From Candidatus Thorarchaeota archaeon (lineage in GTDB: Archaea > Asgardarchaeota > Thorarchaeia > Thorarchaeales > Thorarchaeaceae), in the NCBI GenBank assembly GCA_016839445.1, contig JAEOUG010000065.1:1-37668 (forward strand): DNA of 37,668 nt. The letters run 5' to 3'. This document shows, one piece after another, positions 1-10,252 of the stretch. The notes beneath the pieces are model-generated. The model worked only from the letters and a program-made list of their open reading frames with translations. It did not search any database and had not been told where the DNA came from. A program made the position numbers and the translations under genes. How positions within the stretch are numbered: the first letter of the stretch is position 1; every line of letters starts with the position of its first letter.

Positions 1-3000
1 AGCTTGAACGAGTGACTTGCTGGATCATAGTCATAGAAGCCAGCGATTATCGTCACATCGTACGATGCTGGGTCGATACGAGTCCATGCTCCAGGCAGGA
101 CGCCCTCCCAATAGCCGCTAGTTGAGTTGTACAGAAGCGGAACCTGACTGCCTCGGAATCTGATGTATATCTCACCAGGAATGACCTGACTCTGCAAGAT
201 AGCATCGTTGTTGAAGGTGTCATTCAGGTAAACCTTGATCGGCAGCTCAGAACCTCTACCAATTGTCTTGACAGCTTCAGTTGGCTCTATGGCAACCATT
301 TCGGATGGGAGCGATATGATGACCAATGTCACAGTGGTCGTTGATGGGACATGATTGTCCTTTGTAGCGGTGATAATCAGAACGCGTGTTCCGGCCCCCA
401 AGGCAGTCGTGTCGATGTAAGCCTCGTAGCTCCCAGTACTGCCAATCTCGCCAATGCTGCCACCGAAAGCGCCTGACTGCCATGTGATAGATCCACCAGA
501 CAGCGGGCTTCCATGAAGATCATCAATGAAATTAATCAATACGTGAGCATCAGTGGTCCAGTTCAGCGTGAGGACAGACTCGACTGCGTTCAGGGACGTG
601 CTGATGAGCACTACTCCAAAGGAGGTCGTAAGGCTGGCAGTAGCGTATCCACTTCGAAGTGCGGTTATCCTGATCTGATGTGAACCCACAGTGCGGTCGG
701 ATGTGCTGAATGAGAGGTTGTAGACTCCCGGACTGCCGGTGACTGCAACGAATGTGTATCCGATGGGAACACTCTCGTCTGCTGTGTAGCGAACATTGAT
801 GGTGGCAGCGGTCACGCCGATCTGGGCATGGTCCAAGTCCGTGAAAGTGACCAGTAGCCAGACCACCTGAGATATCTGAGCTGTTGCTGGCTGAGGGGCT
901 CCAGCCTGAAGACTTGTCCATATCTGGTCCACCAAGCCATTCAGAGTAATCATGGTCTTGTTAGCGTAGAACGGAGAGAGCACAGGATTCCACTTGACAG
1001 TTATGTTGAATAGATACGTGCCAGTGCCTGAGCTCAGCCAGTTGGTATCGACTGTTATTGTGTATACGCCAAGGGCTTCAGCTAGCCAGTATGATTCTCC
1101 CAAGGTGAGCGTGTCGTTCCTGCAGCTGAACACTATGATTGCACCCGATACTGGAGCGTCTGTGTCAACGTCAGTAACAGTGATAGTGATGGTCAGAATA
1201 TCACCCTTCGGAGTGCGCTCGATCTGATCGGGCTCAACGAACATGGTCCTCTTCACTACAGAGAATCTGATTGTTGTGCTGTGGTCTGAGTAGTACGGAG
1301 AAGTGCCTCCATCCCAATCGACTACGAGCTCCAGCTCCAATCCTGTCTGCGGACTTGAGGTGATTAACGTAGATGGAATGGTCACTACATATGCAGAGCC
1401 ACTTGGAGTGACAGTGTATCCTCCCACAATCTGTGTTCCATTTGTGAAGTAGAGGAGTACGTTCGCCTGGGTTATGCTTGTGATCGGAGCGTCTGAATCA
1501 AGATCCGTGTAGACGAATGTGAAGACGACATTGTCTAGGTACTTCGTCTGCGAGGGAGGAACTGTGATCTCCAGTGTTGTCTCGCGTTCACGGAGATTCA
1601 CGGTTACGTCAACCGAGGCGCTGACGTAGTACGGCACTCCGCTCCAGGATGCCTGCACAAAGATGATGTGCGTCCCGAGGCCGCTGAGAATGTCAGTTTC
1701 AAGTTGAATCGAGTAGAACCCGCCTGCACTAGGAGTAAGTGTGTAGTCAACTCCCAGAGTCAACGGATTCGAGTTGTACTCAAGGTAGATTGTTGCCCCA
1801 TCAATGCCGGCATCGCCATCATCGTCATCCGTGTATTGCAACACAAAGGTGGCATCGAATCCATAGGGTGTTGTTTCCGAACTTGTATCAATGCTGAGCG
1901 TTGATTCTCTCTGACGGAATCGGAACTCGATGATGAGATCATCTGATGCGTAGAACGGCGATATGGTGTCGTAGCTCATCCTGAGCTGCATCGTGTAGAA
2001 GATGTTGACATTGTATCCTTGGTTCCATGTCTCCACTGTCAGGACATAGTAGCCAAAGGTTGGCTTCCATTCAATCGTGTAGTACCATGTGCCAGGAGTC
2101 ACTATTTCGAACGTAACGGGATAGCCTTCCGCTGATTCATTTGATATGTCCATCGAAGTGAACAAATCTTGGTAATAGAGAATTACTTCCATTGATGCAT
2201 TGTGGGGGATCCTAGAGATGGGCTCTGAGGAGAGCAAAGTTATCCTTTGCCTGACGTTGAAGTTCCTTGTCGCAGAAACGTCGAGAATATAGAACAGGCC
2301 TCTGCTCATCTCGACTCTCAATGCGTAGGTTCCAGGGGAGGCTACGAAGGTCGTGTTCAGAGTCACCTCATAGACACCGGGTGCAACTTCCATCCAGCTG
2401 TACTTGCCTCCATCGACGGGCGTTGCGCCAAGGAAGAGCTCCAGAGAGGCGCCAGTGATCCCGACGCTGGACCCACCCGTGACATCGGTCCAGGTCACAT
2501 TGAAGACAACCTCATCCAGATACTGCGTCGGTGCCGGAGCGAGGTACTCCAAGGATGTCTGTCTGGCAAGCACAGTCAGATAGACGGTCCTTCCGGTCCT
2601 GTTGGCGTAGAAGGGAACTCCATCCCACTTCACACTGAAGGTCATTGCCTTCGCCCCCAGAGAAACGAATTGGCTCGTGTCTATGTAGATAGTGAAAGTA
2701 CCGCCGGTTTCGCTGTAAGTGAACGCCACGCTCATCTCGATGATCAGATTCGGGTCATCACCGATGTAGGTTCCAGGGCCCGCAACGAGGTCCTCCCACG
2801 TGAAGGTGAATTGAGCGGTCTCGTTCCAGCTTGTTGCCGATGGCGGTGAGATTGACAGTAGTGTCTCCCTAGAGAGCACTCTGACAGTGATTGTATCTGT
2901 TCTGTTGCTGTAGAAGGGCGCTACTCCCTTAGACCAATTGACATAGACGTTCATGTAGATGTTGCCGATGCGGTCGAAAATGTTCGTGTTGAAACTGATG

Positions 3001-6000
3001 GAGTAGTTGCCAGGCTGAGTCGCAGAGAGATCTCCGATTGTGACCAATCCAAGGTCCACCGACTCGGTCGGGAACGCAACATAGACGAAAACATCGCCTG
3101 TAAGGTTAGTGATCCCCACGCCGCTATCGCTGAAGAAGAATACATAGCTCATGCCCTCTCCATAGGCTGTCGGATCTGATGCCACCAGAAGCGTGAGAGC
3201 AGACTCTCTTCCAATGACGTTGGCTGTGGTGACGAAGCTCTTGTCCTGATAGATTGCTACGACACCCGTCCAGTCGGCATATACTGTGAAGCTCTGGAGA
3301 CCGAGCCCAAACTGGTCGGCGTCAACGTAGATGAGATAGAACCCGTCGCCAGTACCATCATCGTAGGTGAAGGTCGACACAACTAGACCGGACGCATTGT
3401 GTACGTACAGGTCAACCTGCCCCGACCGGATGCCTACAGCGCTGTCCAGATCTCCGTAGTAGACGGATATCACGAAGGTGCCGATTGTGCTCACAGGCTC
3501 GATGGAACTGACCAGCCTGAAGTCTGTGCTGTGGGTTCGTATGGTCACAGTGATGGTGAAGGTTGCGGTCTTGTAGTTCGTTCCCTTAGAGAAGGTGAAG
3601 TAGTAGACCTGATTCTGGGAGATAGTGTCGGAGAGAGATGTATGGAAGGTTATCTGGTACTGCTGTGAACCAGGTAAGTACACAACAGAGAAGTTGCCCC
3701 AATCTGACACAACCTGCGTGTAAGGCGTCGTCGTGTTGTCAATGGGCACCAACCTGTCGAGGTCCGTGAAGTCCACCAGGAAGGTCGGCGAGTTGCCTAT
3801 AGGAATACTGAGAGACCCAACAGATGGTACTGCTGAGGTGTAGGCCTCTCTCACTACGATTCGGAACTCGAGTTCCTTTGACTCATGGTTGGCCTTGCTC
3901 GCTCTAAGGGTGATGTAGTAGGTGCCCTTCGCGAAGCCAGTCACATCGATCCAGACGCTATAGAGCCCTCCACCTATGTTGGTGGTGTTGATGATCCAAG
4001 AGGGGTGGTCCGGTGATGTTATTGTGGCACTATCAATCCCCGCACTGCTGTACGCTTCTGTGTAGTTCAGGATGATTTCCAGATTCAGATTGTATGGCGT
4101 AGTAACCTGCGGGAAGTTGGGCGAGGACAGGAAGGTGGCGATTTCAGTATACCTGAACCTAATCACAATCGTCGCGCCATCGTAGATGGAGCTGCTGGAT
4201 GTGAAGACGACAGTGATTTGGTAGTAGCCACCTGTGAAGTACGAGGTGTCGATGGTGAGACCATAGCGACCGATTGCCTGCTCAGTAGTATCAATGGCGA
4301 TGGCGTATCCTGCCACAGAGAACTCTCCAGATGATCGACCAATGACTGGATTGCCGTAGTTCGGTCCCTGCTCACTCACATTGAGGCGGAGGTCGATGGT
4401 GAAGTCCACCCCAATGGCGAAGTAGAGGCTGGCGGGATCGTGGTACATCATGACATCCATCGAACGTATCGTGACGACGAACTGGTGGTTAGATGGGTCC
4501 TGATAGACGGTGCTGTCAAGGTCAACAACAAGCGTGACTGTGTAGGAATTCACTCCCCAGGTGCTGGTGTCAAGAATCACGTTCAAGCTTGATAGAGAGG
4601 ACTCCACTTGCGAGCCGCTCGGGGGCCAAGTGAATGTCAGAGAAATGACATCGGTGTAGGCAACAGTGCCTCCTGTGTCAAGGTCCGTGATGACCACTGT
4701 TATTGGAGTAGTGTTGCCATAGGGTTGAGTAACGACCCCAATGACATTAACAGAAGTCCTGTGTGCCCTTATTGTGACGTCAAACTGGTAGTCGTCAGGC
4801 TGATAGTAGTCCGTGCTGGAGATCGTGACTCTGAGCGTCACCGTGTATACGCCAATATCCCATGTGTTGGTGGTCAGAGTCATATCATACGTGAAGAGGA
4901 AGCTCTTGATCTCCTGACCCTCTGAGGACGTGAAGTTGAAGGATGCAACGTCACCGATGTCGACGATAGTGCCTGTGTCGAGATCCAGCAGCACAACATG
5001 CAGAGGAACATTGTCGCCATAGGGAATTGTCATGGCGCCTGATACAGATATTGCGGTGTAGTGCTCTCTGATTACGACTGTAATGTCAACCGTCGCGGTG
5101 TTCATGTAGTCTGCAGACTTGGTTGCCTTCAGAGTGAAGACATGGTCACCGATGGACAGGCTAGCCGTATCGATGGATATGTAATATAGTCCGCCACCCT
5201 CCGAAACCACGTTGACTGGTGAGTCATCCCCGAAGGTTATGGTCGCTCCTTCTATCGGAGAGCCTGTATATGCGTCTGTGAACTCTAAGGTGGCTGTGAA
5301 GTCTTGTCCAACAGGAGTCGTTGACGCGTCGGTGTAGTCCAGATCGGTTTCATGGAAGAGATCGATCCAGAAGTGCTCTGTGGCGTCGTTGTAGTAGGTA
5401 TGAGTTGAGTCTACCTCAACTCTCCACCTCTTAGCGTCGCCAAGGTCGTTTGTGTCAAGCACTGCGCCGTATCTGCCACTTCCATAGTCGTCGAGGGTGA
5501 TGGTCGAAGGAGTGGTCCAGTTGATGGTAACAGTGGCTCCCGTGACGCCCGATGATGTGATGGAATCTCGGAGCTGATACTCAAGTATCACGGAGTCGCC
5601 AGCATTCTTGACAGTAATCCTATCGCCAATCGCATCGGTAGGCTTGTTCAGTGTCAAAGCAGAGTCATGCTTGACTATGAAGGTGCGCTCAAAGAGACCG
5701 GTCTTGTTTGTGACAAAGGTGCCTGAGTCATTGTAGTGCGCTGTGACGGTCCAGAGACCTGCTGGAGCGCTGGAGAGTGCCGTCGTTTCGACTGAGTGGT
5801 CGGGCGAGGTTGCCTGCACCTCCGAACCGGGAGCTGCAAAGGTGTCTGCGTCAGCTTGATTGTAGTACTCAGTTCGGTACCAACCTGCTGATCGACCAGA
5901 TTCAGTGGATATCCTTATCTCATCCAGTCGACCTGGGAACCATCCAGTACTACCGGGAAACTGGTCATCTGCATCTCCGCCTCCAATCCCCCAGTCAGCT

Positions 6001-9000
6001 GTGAACCCAAGGCTAGCCCATGATGCGGACCCAACAGATCCCGAGTCTGTTACGTCGTTTCCTTGGATGTAGATCTTGTTGTTAGAGGGTGTGCTGGAGT
6101 CAAGGACACAAGCAAAGTGATACCAGCCGGGGTTCCAAGAGTTGATTGTTGTCCACTTGTACATCGGATCACCGGGCCCACTCTCCACCTTGAAGACAAG
6201 TGTACCATTCGGAACAGATTGACTATAGTCCCCACCGACCAGAGCGATGTGCATGTCATAGTCGCCGCTGATGTACTTCTCCATTATGAGATAGGAGGTC
6301 GGCGACGAGGTTGAGAAGGAAGTGGCGAGCCTGAACCATCCAGATATCACCAAGTCACCATCTGGGTTCAGTGTGTCAGGAGCGAGAATCTGATCATTGA
6401 CACCGTCAAACTCCTGTCCAAAACCTGCCCTACCTGCGGCCTCCACGTTCCCGTATTGAACTGCATCATATTCGTTTCCGGAGGAGTCATAGTGTATGGC
6501 ACCAGAGGCTTCGTTCACGACGTCTTCGCCCAAGTGATAGACGGCCTCGTATCCGTTAGCCGACCAGATTGCCTCGGGATTCTCAAGGTTGTCTACGACA
6601 TCACTACCGTAGTACATTGTGATCGTGTTGACTTGACCATCGGTAAGGTTGGCTAGGACCCATGCAACAATCCGCGCTTCGGTTAACGTGTAGTCCTGAT
6701 TGAAGTACTCAATCTCATGAGGCAAAATGCCACTACCCATTGCGAACATGATATCTGAGCCGTCAGATCGTACCTTGGCAGAGTTGTGCAGATCAGTATC
6801 GGTGAAGTCCACCAACACCGGGAAGTTCTCTAGATCATCAAGTACCAGCGCGTCTGGTATTGTCAGAGTCTTGTGATACCTGAAGGCAGGGAACTTGTGA
6901 CTTGGATTGGTAGAGGTCGTGTTTGAACTCTGATACCAGATGGACCCCGTGGGGTCGGTCAGAGTGAAGCCCACAGATGCACCGAAGTACGTAGGAGTTG
7001 TTGCGAGGAACTTCATCTCGTCCCCAATGTTGAACGTGGCAGTGTCACCCAGAGCTTGCCCTGATATCCCCATTTGCAGATTCTCGACGTAGTTCTTGCT
7101 GATGAACTTGACAGTCCACATGCCCCAGAAGTCAATCGATGACCTGTTTATCGTGAGGTAGCCGCCACTGTACCACCAGTCTGTTCCAAGAGATTTGGGC
7201 TGGTTGTAGGGATTCAGCACTGCAGTGGGCTTCCACTCCGCCAAGGGATACTCAACGGTGAAGCCCATGTTGGTAACGCCTTCAGGAGGTGAAACCATCA
7301 CCTTGCCAGTCCAGTTGACGATGGTACTTCCGCTCTCGATGTAGAAGTCAGTGCCTGGATTGAAGTCGCCATCAAGAGTCTGGCCGATGCCTCCTATGTC
7401 CATGGTCACAATGACGTCCATGGTGACTGGGGAGAGTGAACTAGTAGTGAACGAAAGGCTTGTAGTACCTGCATCAGCCCAGGAGTCCACGGCGTCCCTC
7501 TGGGGGCTCACTGAATAGAAGCTTGAGGGATCATTCTGGTTGTTGTACTCAGTGTCAAACCATGATTCAGAGCGCACTAAAGGCGTAAGTCGGACTTCAT
7601 CTATCCTGCCGGCCCAGTAACGGGCATTCAGCAGGTCGTTGTTTCCTATGACGAACATGGCATCGGAATTGTAGATGGATGTACCACTAAACGCCTGATT
7701 GATTACAAGGACTCCGTCAAGATACGCCATGATTGAGCCTCTGGAGGCACTCCAAGACCATGCAATGTGATGCCAAGTGAAGTTTGAGGCGGATGCGACA
7801 CTCGTGTAGCTTCCGCCGGCGCCATTAGGGTCAGTCCAGAGCCTGGTGCACACATGATTGTAGGGATCCATTCGCATAGTCATGATGTGGTATGCAGGAT
7901 CTGTCGATGTCGATTTTGAGAATATCCTGGCATCCTTGTCCTCAGTGCGATAGACCCACGCACTCATAGTGAAGTCGGTCCAGTCATTTGTGTAGATTTG
8001 CCCAACAGAGATCAGGTCATTCGAGCCATCGAAATCCGTTGCATTACCTATCCTTCCAAAGACGAGATCTGAGGAGTCCATTCCTCCATAGGATGTACCG
8101 TCGTGGTTGTTGGACGTACTGTCATACAGGATGGAAGAGGGATCTTCATTCATGTGTTGCACAACCTCATAGTCGCTCCACACTTCGGTAGATGCGAGTG
8201 AATTCGCATATTGACTGCCATAACTCATTGTAATGGTAGTGTCCACAGAACCAGAGAGATCAGGAACCTTGACCCATGCCACGAGGTGTGAGTGCGTTCC
8301 ATTGCCTTTGAAATCGAACATCTCGATTTCGTGGTATAGTGGCTCGCCATCAATCATGAAGAGAATGTCAGATCCATCCGTCTGGACTTGCTCTCTCAGA
8401 TCCGAATCCCAAATATCAACTAGAACTGGAAAGTCGGTGAGGTCTGCCGCTACCTTTGTGTGGTCTATGATTATATCCTTCTCGAATTCGTAGAAGTTGA
8501 TGGTGTCCTCTGGTAGGGGAACCATGTATTCCACAAAGAGACGTGCAAGGTCCGCCCCATCATAACCAGCAGAGCCCTTGATGTTGACCCACCGCTGGTA
8601 GTAGTCAGCATTCGACAGATCAGCCATGAGGCAGATGTAGTTGCCCGCGTTCCAATTGTCACGGCTCACAACATTCTGAAGCAAGCCAGCGATTTCAGGA
8701 GACCTATATCGCGTGTCTGGAGACGTTATCCAGGAGTTGAGGGCCCAATTCACACTTGTCGGCACCCAACTGAAACGGTCTTCTAGAACTGGTAGGCCGG
8801 CAGTGAACGCTGAAACGTCGTCTTCGTCTGCAACGTAGAGGCGCATGGCATAGAGGCGAGTCCCCGATGCACCCTGTGCTTCCATCTCGACCCATGCACT
8901 AGTTATGATTGCGCCCTGAGGTATGTCAACAGGAAACTGAAGTCCAAGCTGGAAGAGACCATCTGTGTACCATCCACTCGAGGAGTACATCCCCACTTCA

Positions 9001-10073
9001 ATGGCGCCATCGTTGCTGTATCCATCTAAATCGATTCCAGCGCCGCTCGTCTGATCGTAGCAATCTCTGTTCGCATCGTCAGGAACGTATGGATAGATGC
9101 TGTAGGATTCAGACCCCACGATAGCAGTGCCGTTTGCCCTTAGGTCAATCTGCTCGGGGAATGGTCGAACAGTGAAGTCGACCACTATATCGTCGACTCT
9201 ACCATAGACGCTATTTGCTGACGAGGTTCCCGTCAGGTCTGTGGCAATTCCAATCTTGAATTGGGTCACATGCTCGTCGAGGTTCTCCATGGAAGAAGCG
9301 GGGATAGAGATGGAAGCACTCAGCCAGGTGTTCTGCGTGTCCCCGGACTCAAAGACGTGGAACTTGTAGTAGTAGCCGCCAATCTCAACGAAGAGATGCA
9401 ACTGGTCGTTCATGGACGTAGCTGATACTCTGTACATGAATGAGATATCGGCGGAGTAAACCTCTCTCCAAGGAAGTGACACCATCTGAGAGATGTAAAT
9501 CTCATCACCAGCAGCGTGTGACCAGCTAGAGCTATAGCTTGCATAGAAAAGCGCGCTCCGTCCGGAATACCCGGTGGAGTCGCTGTCAGCCTCGTAGACG
9601 CCATGAATTGGGTGTGGATTGTCAGATGGCACGTCCTTGATGATTGTCCAGCCATCCGGAACATCTACTGTGTCGTCGTTTTCAGAGGTGGAACCAGTAA
9701 CGACGAACTTCTCACTGTGGTAACTGTTGAGATTACCGTTGTCAAGCACATCCTCCATTGTGACACTAAGACCCTGGAGTTCCGCGGCAAGGTTCGTTCC
9801 AGTCCAGCCGTCCGTGAGTGTGACCGAACTTATGCCCGGAGTGCTCGAATCGAAGGTGAGAGTCCCATCATCAGAGAGAATCGTACCGTCCCTGACGACT
9901 CTCAGCGCAGGCCCCGTTCCAGTGCTGGGGTCACCAGCCTTTGCATAGGATTCGTATCCCTGCGGAAGCGGGGGAAGCCCCTCAGTTAGCAGACTAGGAT
10001 CTGCTTCCGGAAGAGCCACTGGCATTAGAAAGACGATAATGAATAGGACGGCTATCGGAACACTCTTTCGCAT
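1..10073 (-). CDS. Giant secreted/surface multidomain protein, C-terminus outside window
   Basis: An uninterrupted frame runs from ATG 10071-10073 to the window edge: 3,357 complete codons and no stop. A GAGGAGGA ribosome site lies 7 bases before the ATG. The N-terminus is a clear signal peptide (MRKS followed by a hydrophobic stretch to about residue 22). A beta-rich jelly-roll-like region follows at about residues 90-300. Then come two DUF2341-like domains (about 524-648 and 1064-1191), each followed by a LamG/concanavalin-like domain (about 661-848 and 1208-1408). From about 1450 to the edge there are roughly 18 Ig-like modules of 95-115 residues, linked by V-x-(I/L)-R-(E/Q/A)-x-(T/S) segments. 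Such proteins normally sit on the cell surface and bind glycans or other cells. The membrane anchor or sorting signal must lie in the missing part. The role is inferred; the frame and domain pattern are seen. Confidence 0.9.
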   Translation of the reverse strand, partial: MRKSVPIAVLFIIVFLMPVALPEADPSLLTEGLPPLPQGYESYAKAGDPSTGTGPALRVVRDGTILSDDGTLTFDSSTPGISSVTLTDGWTGTNLAAELQGLSVTMEDVLDNGNLNSYHSEKFVVTGSTSENDDTVDVPDGWTIIKDVPSDNPHPIHGVYEADSDSTGYSGRSALFYASYSSSWSHAAGDEIYISQMVSLPWREVYSADISFMYRVSATSMNDQLHLFVEIGGYYYKFHVFESGDTQNTWLSASISIPASSMENLDEHVTQFKIGIATDLTGTSSANSVYGRVDDIVVDFTVRPFPEQIDLRANGTAIVGSESYSIYPYVPDDANRDCYDQTSGAGIDLDGYSNDGAIEVGMYSSSGWYTDGLFQLGLQFPVDIPQGAIITSAWVEMEAQGASGTRLYAMRLYVADEDDVSAFTAGLPVLEDRFSWVPTSVNWALNSWITSPDTRYRSPEIAGLLQNVVSRDNWNAGNYICLMADLSNADYYQRWVNIKGSAGYDGADLARLFVEYMVPLPEDTINFYEFEKDIIIDHTKVAADLTDFPVLVDIWDSDLREQVQTDGSDILFMIDGEPLYHEIEMFDFKGNGTHSHLVAWVKVPDLSGSVDTTITMSYGSQYANSLASTEVWSDYEVVQHMNEDPSSILYDSTSNNHDGTSYGGMDSSDLVFGRIGNATDFDGSNDLISVGQIYTNDWTDFTMSAWVYRTEDKDARIFSKSTSTDPAYHIMTMRMDPYNHVCTRLWTDPNGAGGSYTSVASASNFTWHHIAWSWSASRGSIMAYLDGVLVINQAFSGTSIYNSDAMFVIGNNDLLNARYWAGRIDEVRLTPLVRSESWFDTEYNNQNDPSSFYSVSPQRDAVDSWADAGTTSLSFTTSSLSPVTMDVIVTMDIGGIGQTLDGDFNPGTDFYIESGSTIVNWTGKVMVSPPEGVTNMGFTVEYPLAEWKPTAVLNPYNQPKSLGTDWWYSGGYLTINRSSIDFWGMWTVKFISKNYVENLQMGISGQALGDTATFNIGDEMKFLATTPTYFGASVGFTLTDPTGSIWYQSSNTTSTNPSHKFPAFRYHKTLTIPDALVLDDLENFPVLVDFTDTDLHNSAKVRSDGSDIMFAMGSGILPHEIEYFNQDYTLTEARIVAWVLANLTDGQVNTITMYYGSDVVDNLENPEAIWSANGYEAVYHLGEDVVNEASGAIHYDSSGNEYDAVQYGNVEAAGRAGFGQEFDGVNDQILAPDTLNPDGDLVISGWFRLATSFSTSSPTSYLIMEKYISGDYDMHIALVGGDYSQSVPNGTLVFKVESGPGDPMYKWTTINSWNPGWYHFACVLDSSTPSNNKIYIQGNDVTDSGSVGSASWASLGFTADWGIGGGDADDQFPGSTGWFPGRLDEIRISTESGRSAGWYRTEYYNQADADTFAAPGSEVQATSPDHSVETTALSSAPAGLWTVTAHYNDSGTFVTNKTGLFERTFIVKHDSALTLNKPTDAIGDRITVKNAGDSVILEYQLRDSITSSGVTGATVTINWTTPSTITLDDYGSGRYGAVLDTNDLGDAKRWRVEVDSTHTYYNDATEHFWIDLFHETDLDYTDASTTPVGQDFTATLEFTDAYTGSPIEGATITFGDDSPVNVVSEGGGLYYISIDTASLSIGDHVFTLKATKSADYMNTATVDITVVIREHYTAISVSGAMTIPYGDNVPLHVVLLDLDTGTIVDIGDVASFNFTSSEGQEIKSFLFTYDMTLTTNTWDIGVYTVTLRVTISSTDYYQPDDYQFDVTIRAHRTSVNVIGVVTQPYGNTTPITVVITDLDTGGTVAYTDVISLTFTWPPSGSQVESSLSSLNVILDTSTWGVNSYTVTLVVDLDSTVYQDPSNHQFVVTIRSMDVMMYHDPASLYFAIGVDFTIDLRLNVSEQGPNYGNPVIGRSSGEFSVAGYAIAIDTTEQAIGRYGLTIDTSYFTGGYYQITVVFTSSSSIYDGATIVIRFRYTEIATFLSSPNFPQVTTPYNLNLEIILNYTEAYSSAGIDSATITSPDHPSWIINTTNIGGGLYSVWIDVTGFAKGTYYITLRASKANHESKELEFRIVVREAYTSAVPSVGSLSIPIGNSPTFLVDFTDLDRLVPIDNTTTPYTQVVSDWGNFSVVYLPGSQQYQITFHTSLSDTISQNQVYYFTFSKGTNYKTATFTITVTIRTHSTDFRLVSSIEPVSTIGTFVISVYYGDLDSAVGIRSGQVDLYVHNASGLVVSTFTYDDGTGDGFYLIYVDADQFGLGLQSFTVYADWTGVVAIYQDKSFVTTANVIGRESALTLLVASDPTAYGEGMSYVFFFSDSGVGITNLTGDVFVYVAFPTESVDLGLVTIGDLSATQPGNYSISFNTNIFDRIGNIYMNVYVNWSKGVAPFYSNRTDTITVRVLSRETLLSISPPSATSWNETAQFTFTWEDLVAGPGTYIGDDPNLIIEMSVAFTYSETGGTFTIYIDTSQFVSLGAKAMTFSVKWDGVPFYANRTGRTVYLTVLARQTSLEYLAPAPTQYLDEVVFNVTWTDVTGGSSVGITGASLELFLGATPVDGGKYSWMEVAPGVYEVTLNTTFVASPGTYALRVEMSRGLFYILDVSATRNFNVRQRITLLSSEPISRIPHNASMEVILYYQDLFTSMDISNESAEGYPVTFEIVTPGTWYYTIEWKPTFGYYVLTVETWNQGYNVNIFYTMQLRMSYDTISPFYASDDLIIEFRFRQRESTLSIDTSSETTPYGFDATFVLQYTDDDDGDAGIDGATIYLEYNSNPLTLGVDYTLTPSAGGFYSIQLETDILSGLGTHIIFVQASWSGVPYYVSASVDVTVNLRERETTLEITVPPSQTKYLDNVVFTFVYTDLDSDAPITSITQANVLLYFTNGTQIVGGYTVTPSGSAYVVTIPSTLITSSPQTGLELELVVDWDGGTSPYYSDHSTTIRFSVVKRTMFVEPDQIERTPKGDILTITITVTDVDTDAPVSGAIIVFSCRNDTLTLGESYWLAEALGVYTITVDTNWLSSGTGTYLFNITVKWNPVLSPFYANKTMITLNGLVDQIWTSLQAGAPQPATAQISQVVWLLVTFTDLDHAQIGVTAATINVRYTADESVPIGYTFVAVTGSPGVYNLSFSTSDRTVGSHQIRITALRSGYATASLTTSFGVVLISTSLNAVESVLTLNWTTDAHVLINFIDDLHGSPLSGGSITWQSGAFGGSIGEIGSTGSYEAYIDTTALGAGTRVLIITATKDNHVPSTTTVTLVIISLPSEMVAIEPTEAVKTIGRGSELPIKVYLNDTFNNDAILQSQVIPGEIYIRFRGSQVPLLYNSTSGYWEGVLPGAWTRIDPASYDVTIIAGFYDYDPASHSFK
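3..5700 (-). repeat. Array of about 18 degenerate Ig-like modules (protein-level repeats)
   Basis: Linker motifs recur about every 285-345 bases, near 5670, 5365, 5065, 4770, 4460, 4150, 3850, 3530, 3210, 2870, 2570, 2240, 1915, 1590, 1245, 930, 600 and 315. Typical linkers read VTIRAHRTS, VVIREHYTA, VLARQTSLE and LRERETTLE. Each module carries a (Y/F)-T-D-L-D segment and a G-x-Y near its end. The repeats are diverged at DNA level, so this is an old array and not a recent tandem expansion. Confidence 0.75.
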
Positions 10074-10182
10074 CTGGTTGTCCTCCTCAGGTCGACCACC
10101 TGATTTCCATACTACACAGTATGTTGTTCGGAGTATCCACTCTCGACTGGCCTTCCAACGCGGACACACATAAGAAGTAATT

Positions 10183-10240
10183 CGCGACAGACTACTTCTG
10201 TTGAGAAAGAAGACCTTCGATTTTTCGAAGTTGTGTCGCG
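10183..10240 (-). terminator. Nested hairpin region after the DUF2334 gene
   Basis: A perfect CTTCGA-TTTT-TCGAAG hairpin lies at 10215-10230, just past the stop of the minus-strand gene at 10253. On the minus strand a pyrimidine-rich run (GTCTTCTTTCTC) follows it. An outer pair, CGCGACA at 10183-10189 and TGTCGCG at 10234-10240, encloses it. Terminator is the simplest reading. It also lies 110-170 bases before the giant gene's start, so a role in that gene's promoter or leader is possible. Confidence 0.45.
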
Positions 10241-10252
10241 TAGCCCCTCGAA

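Noticed and set aside
277-9989. Many short frames on both strands across the first 10 kb
   Set aside because: They are shadows of the single giant minus-strand frame, with low-complexity or improbable sequences and no ribosome sites.
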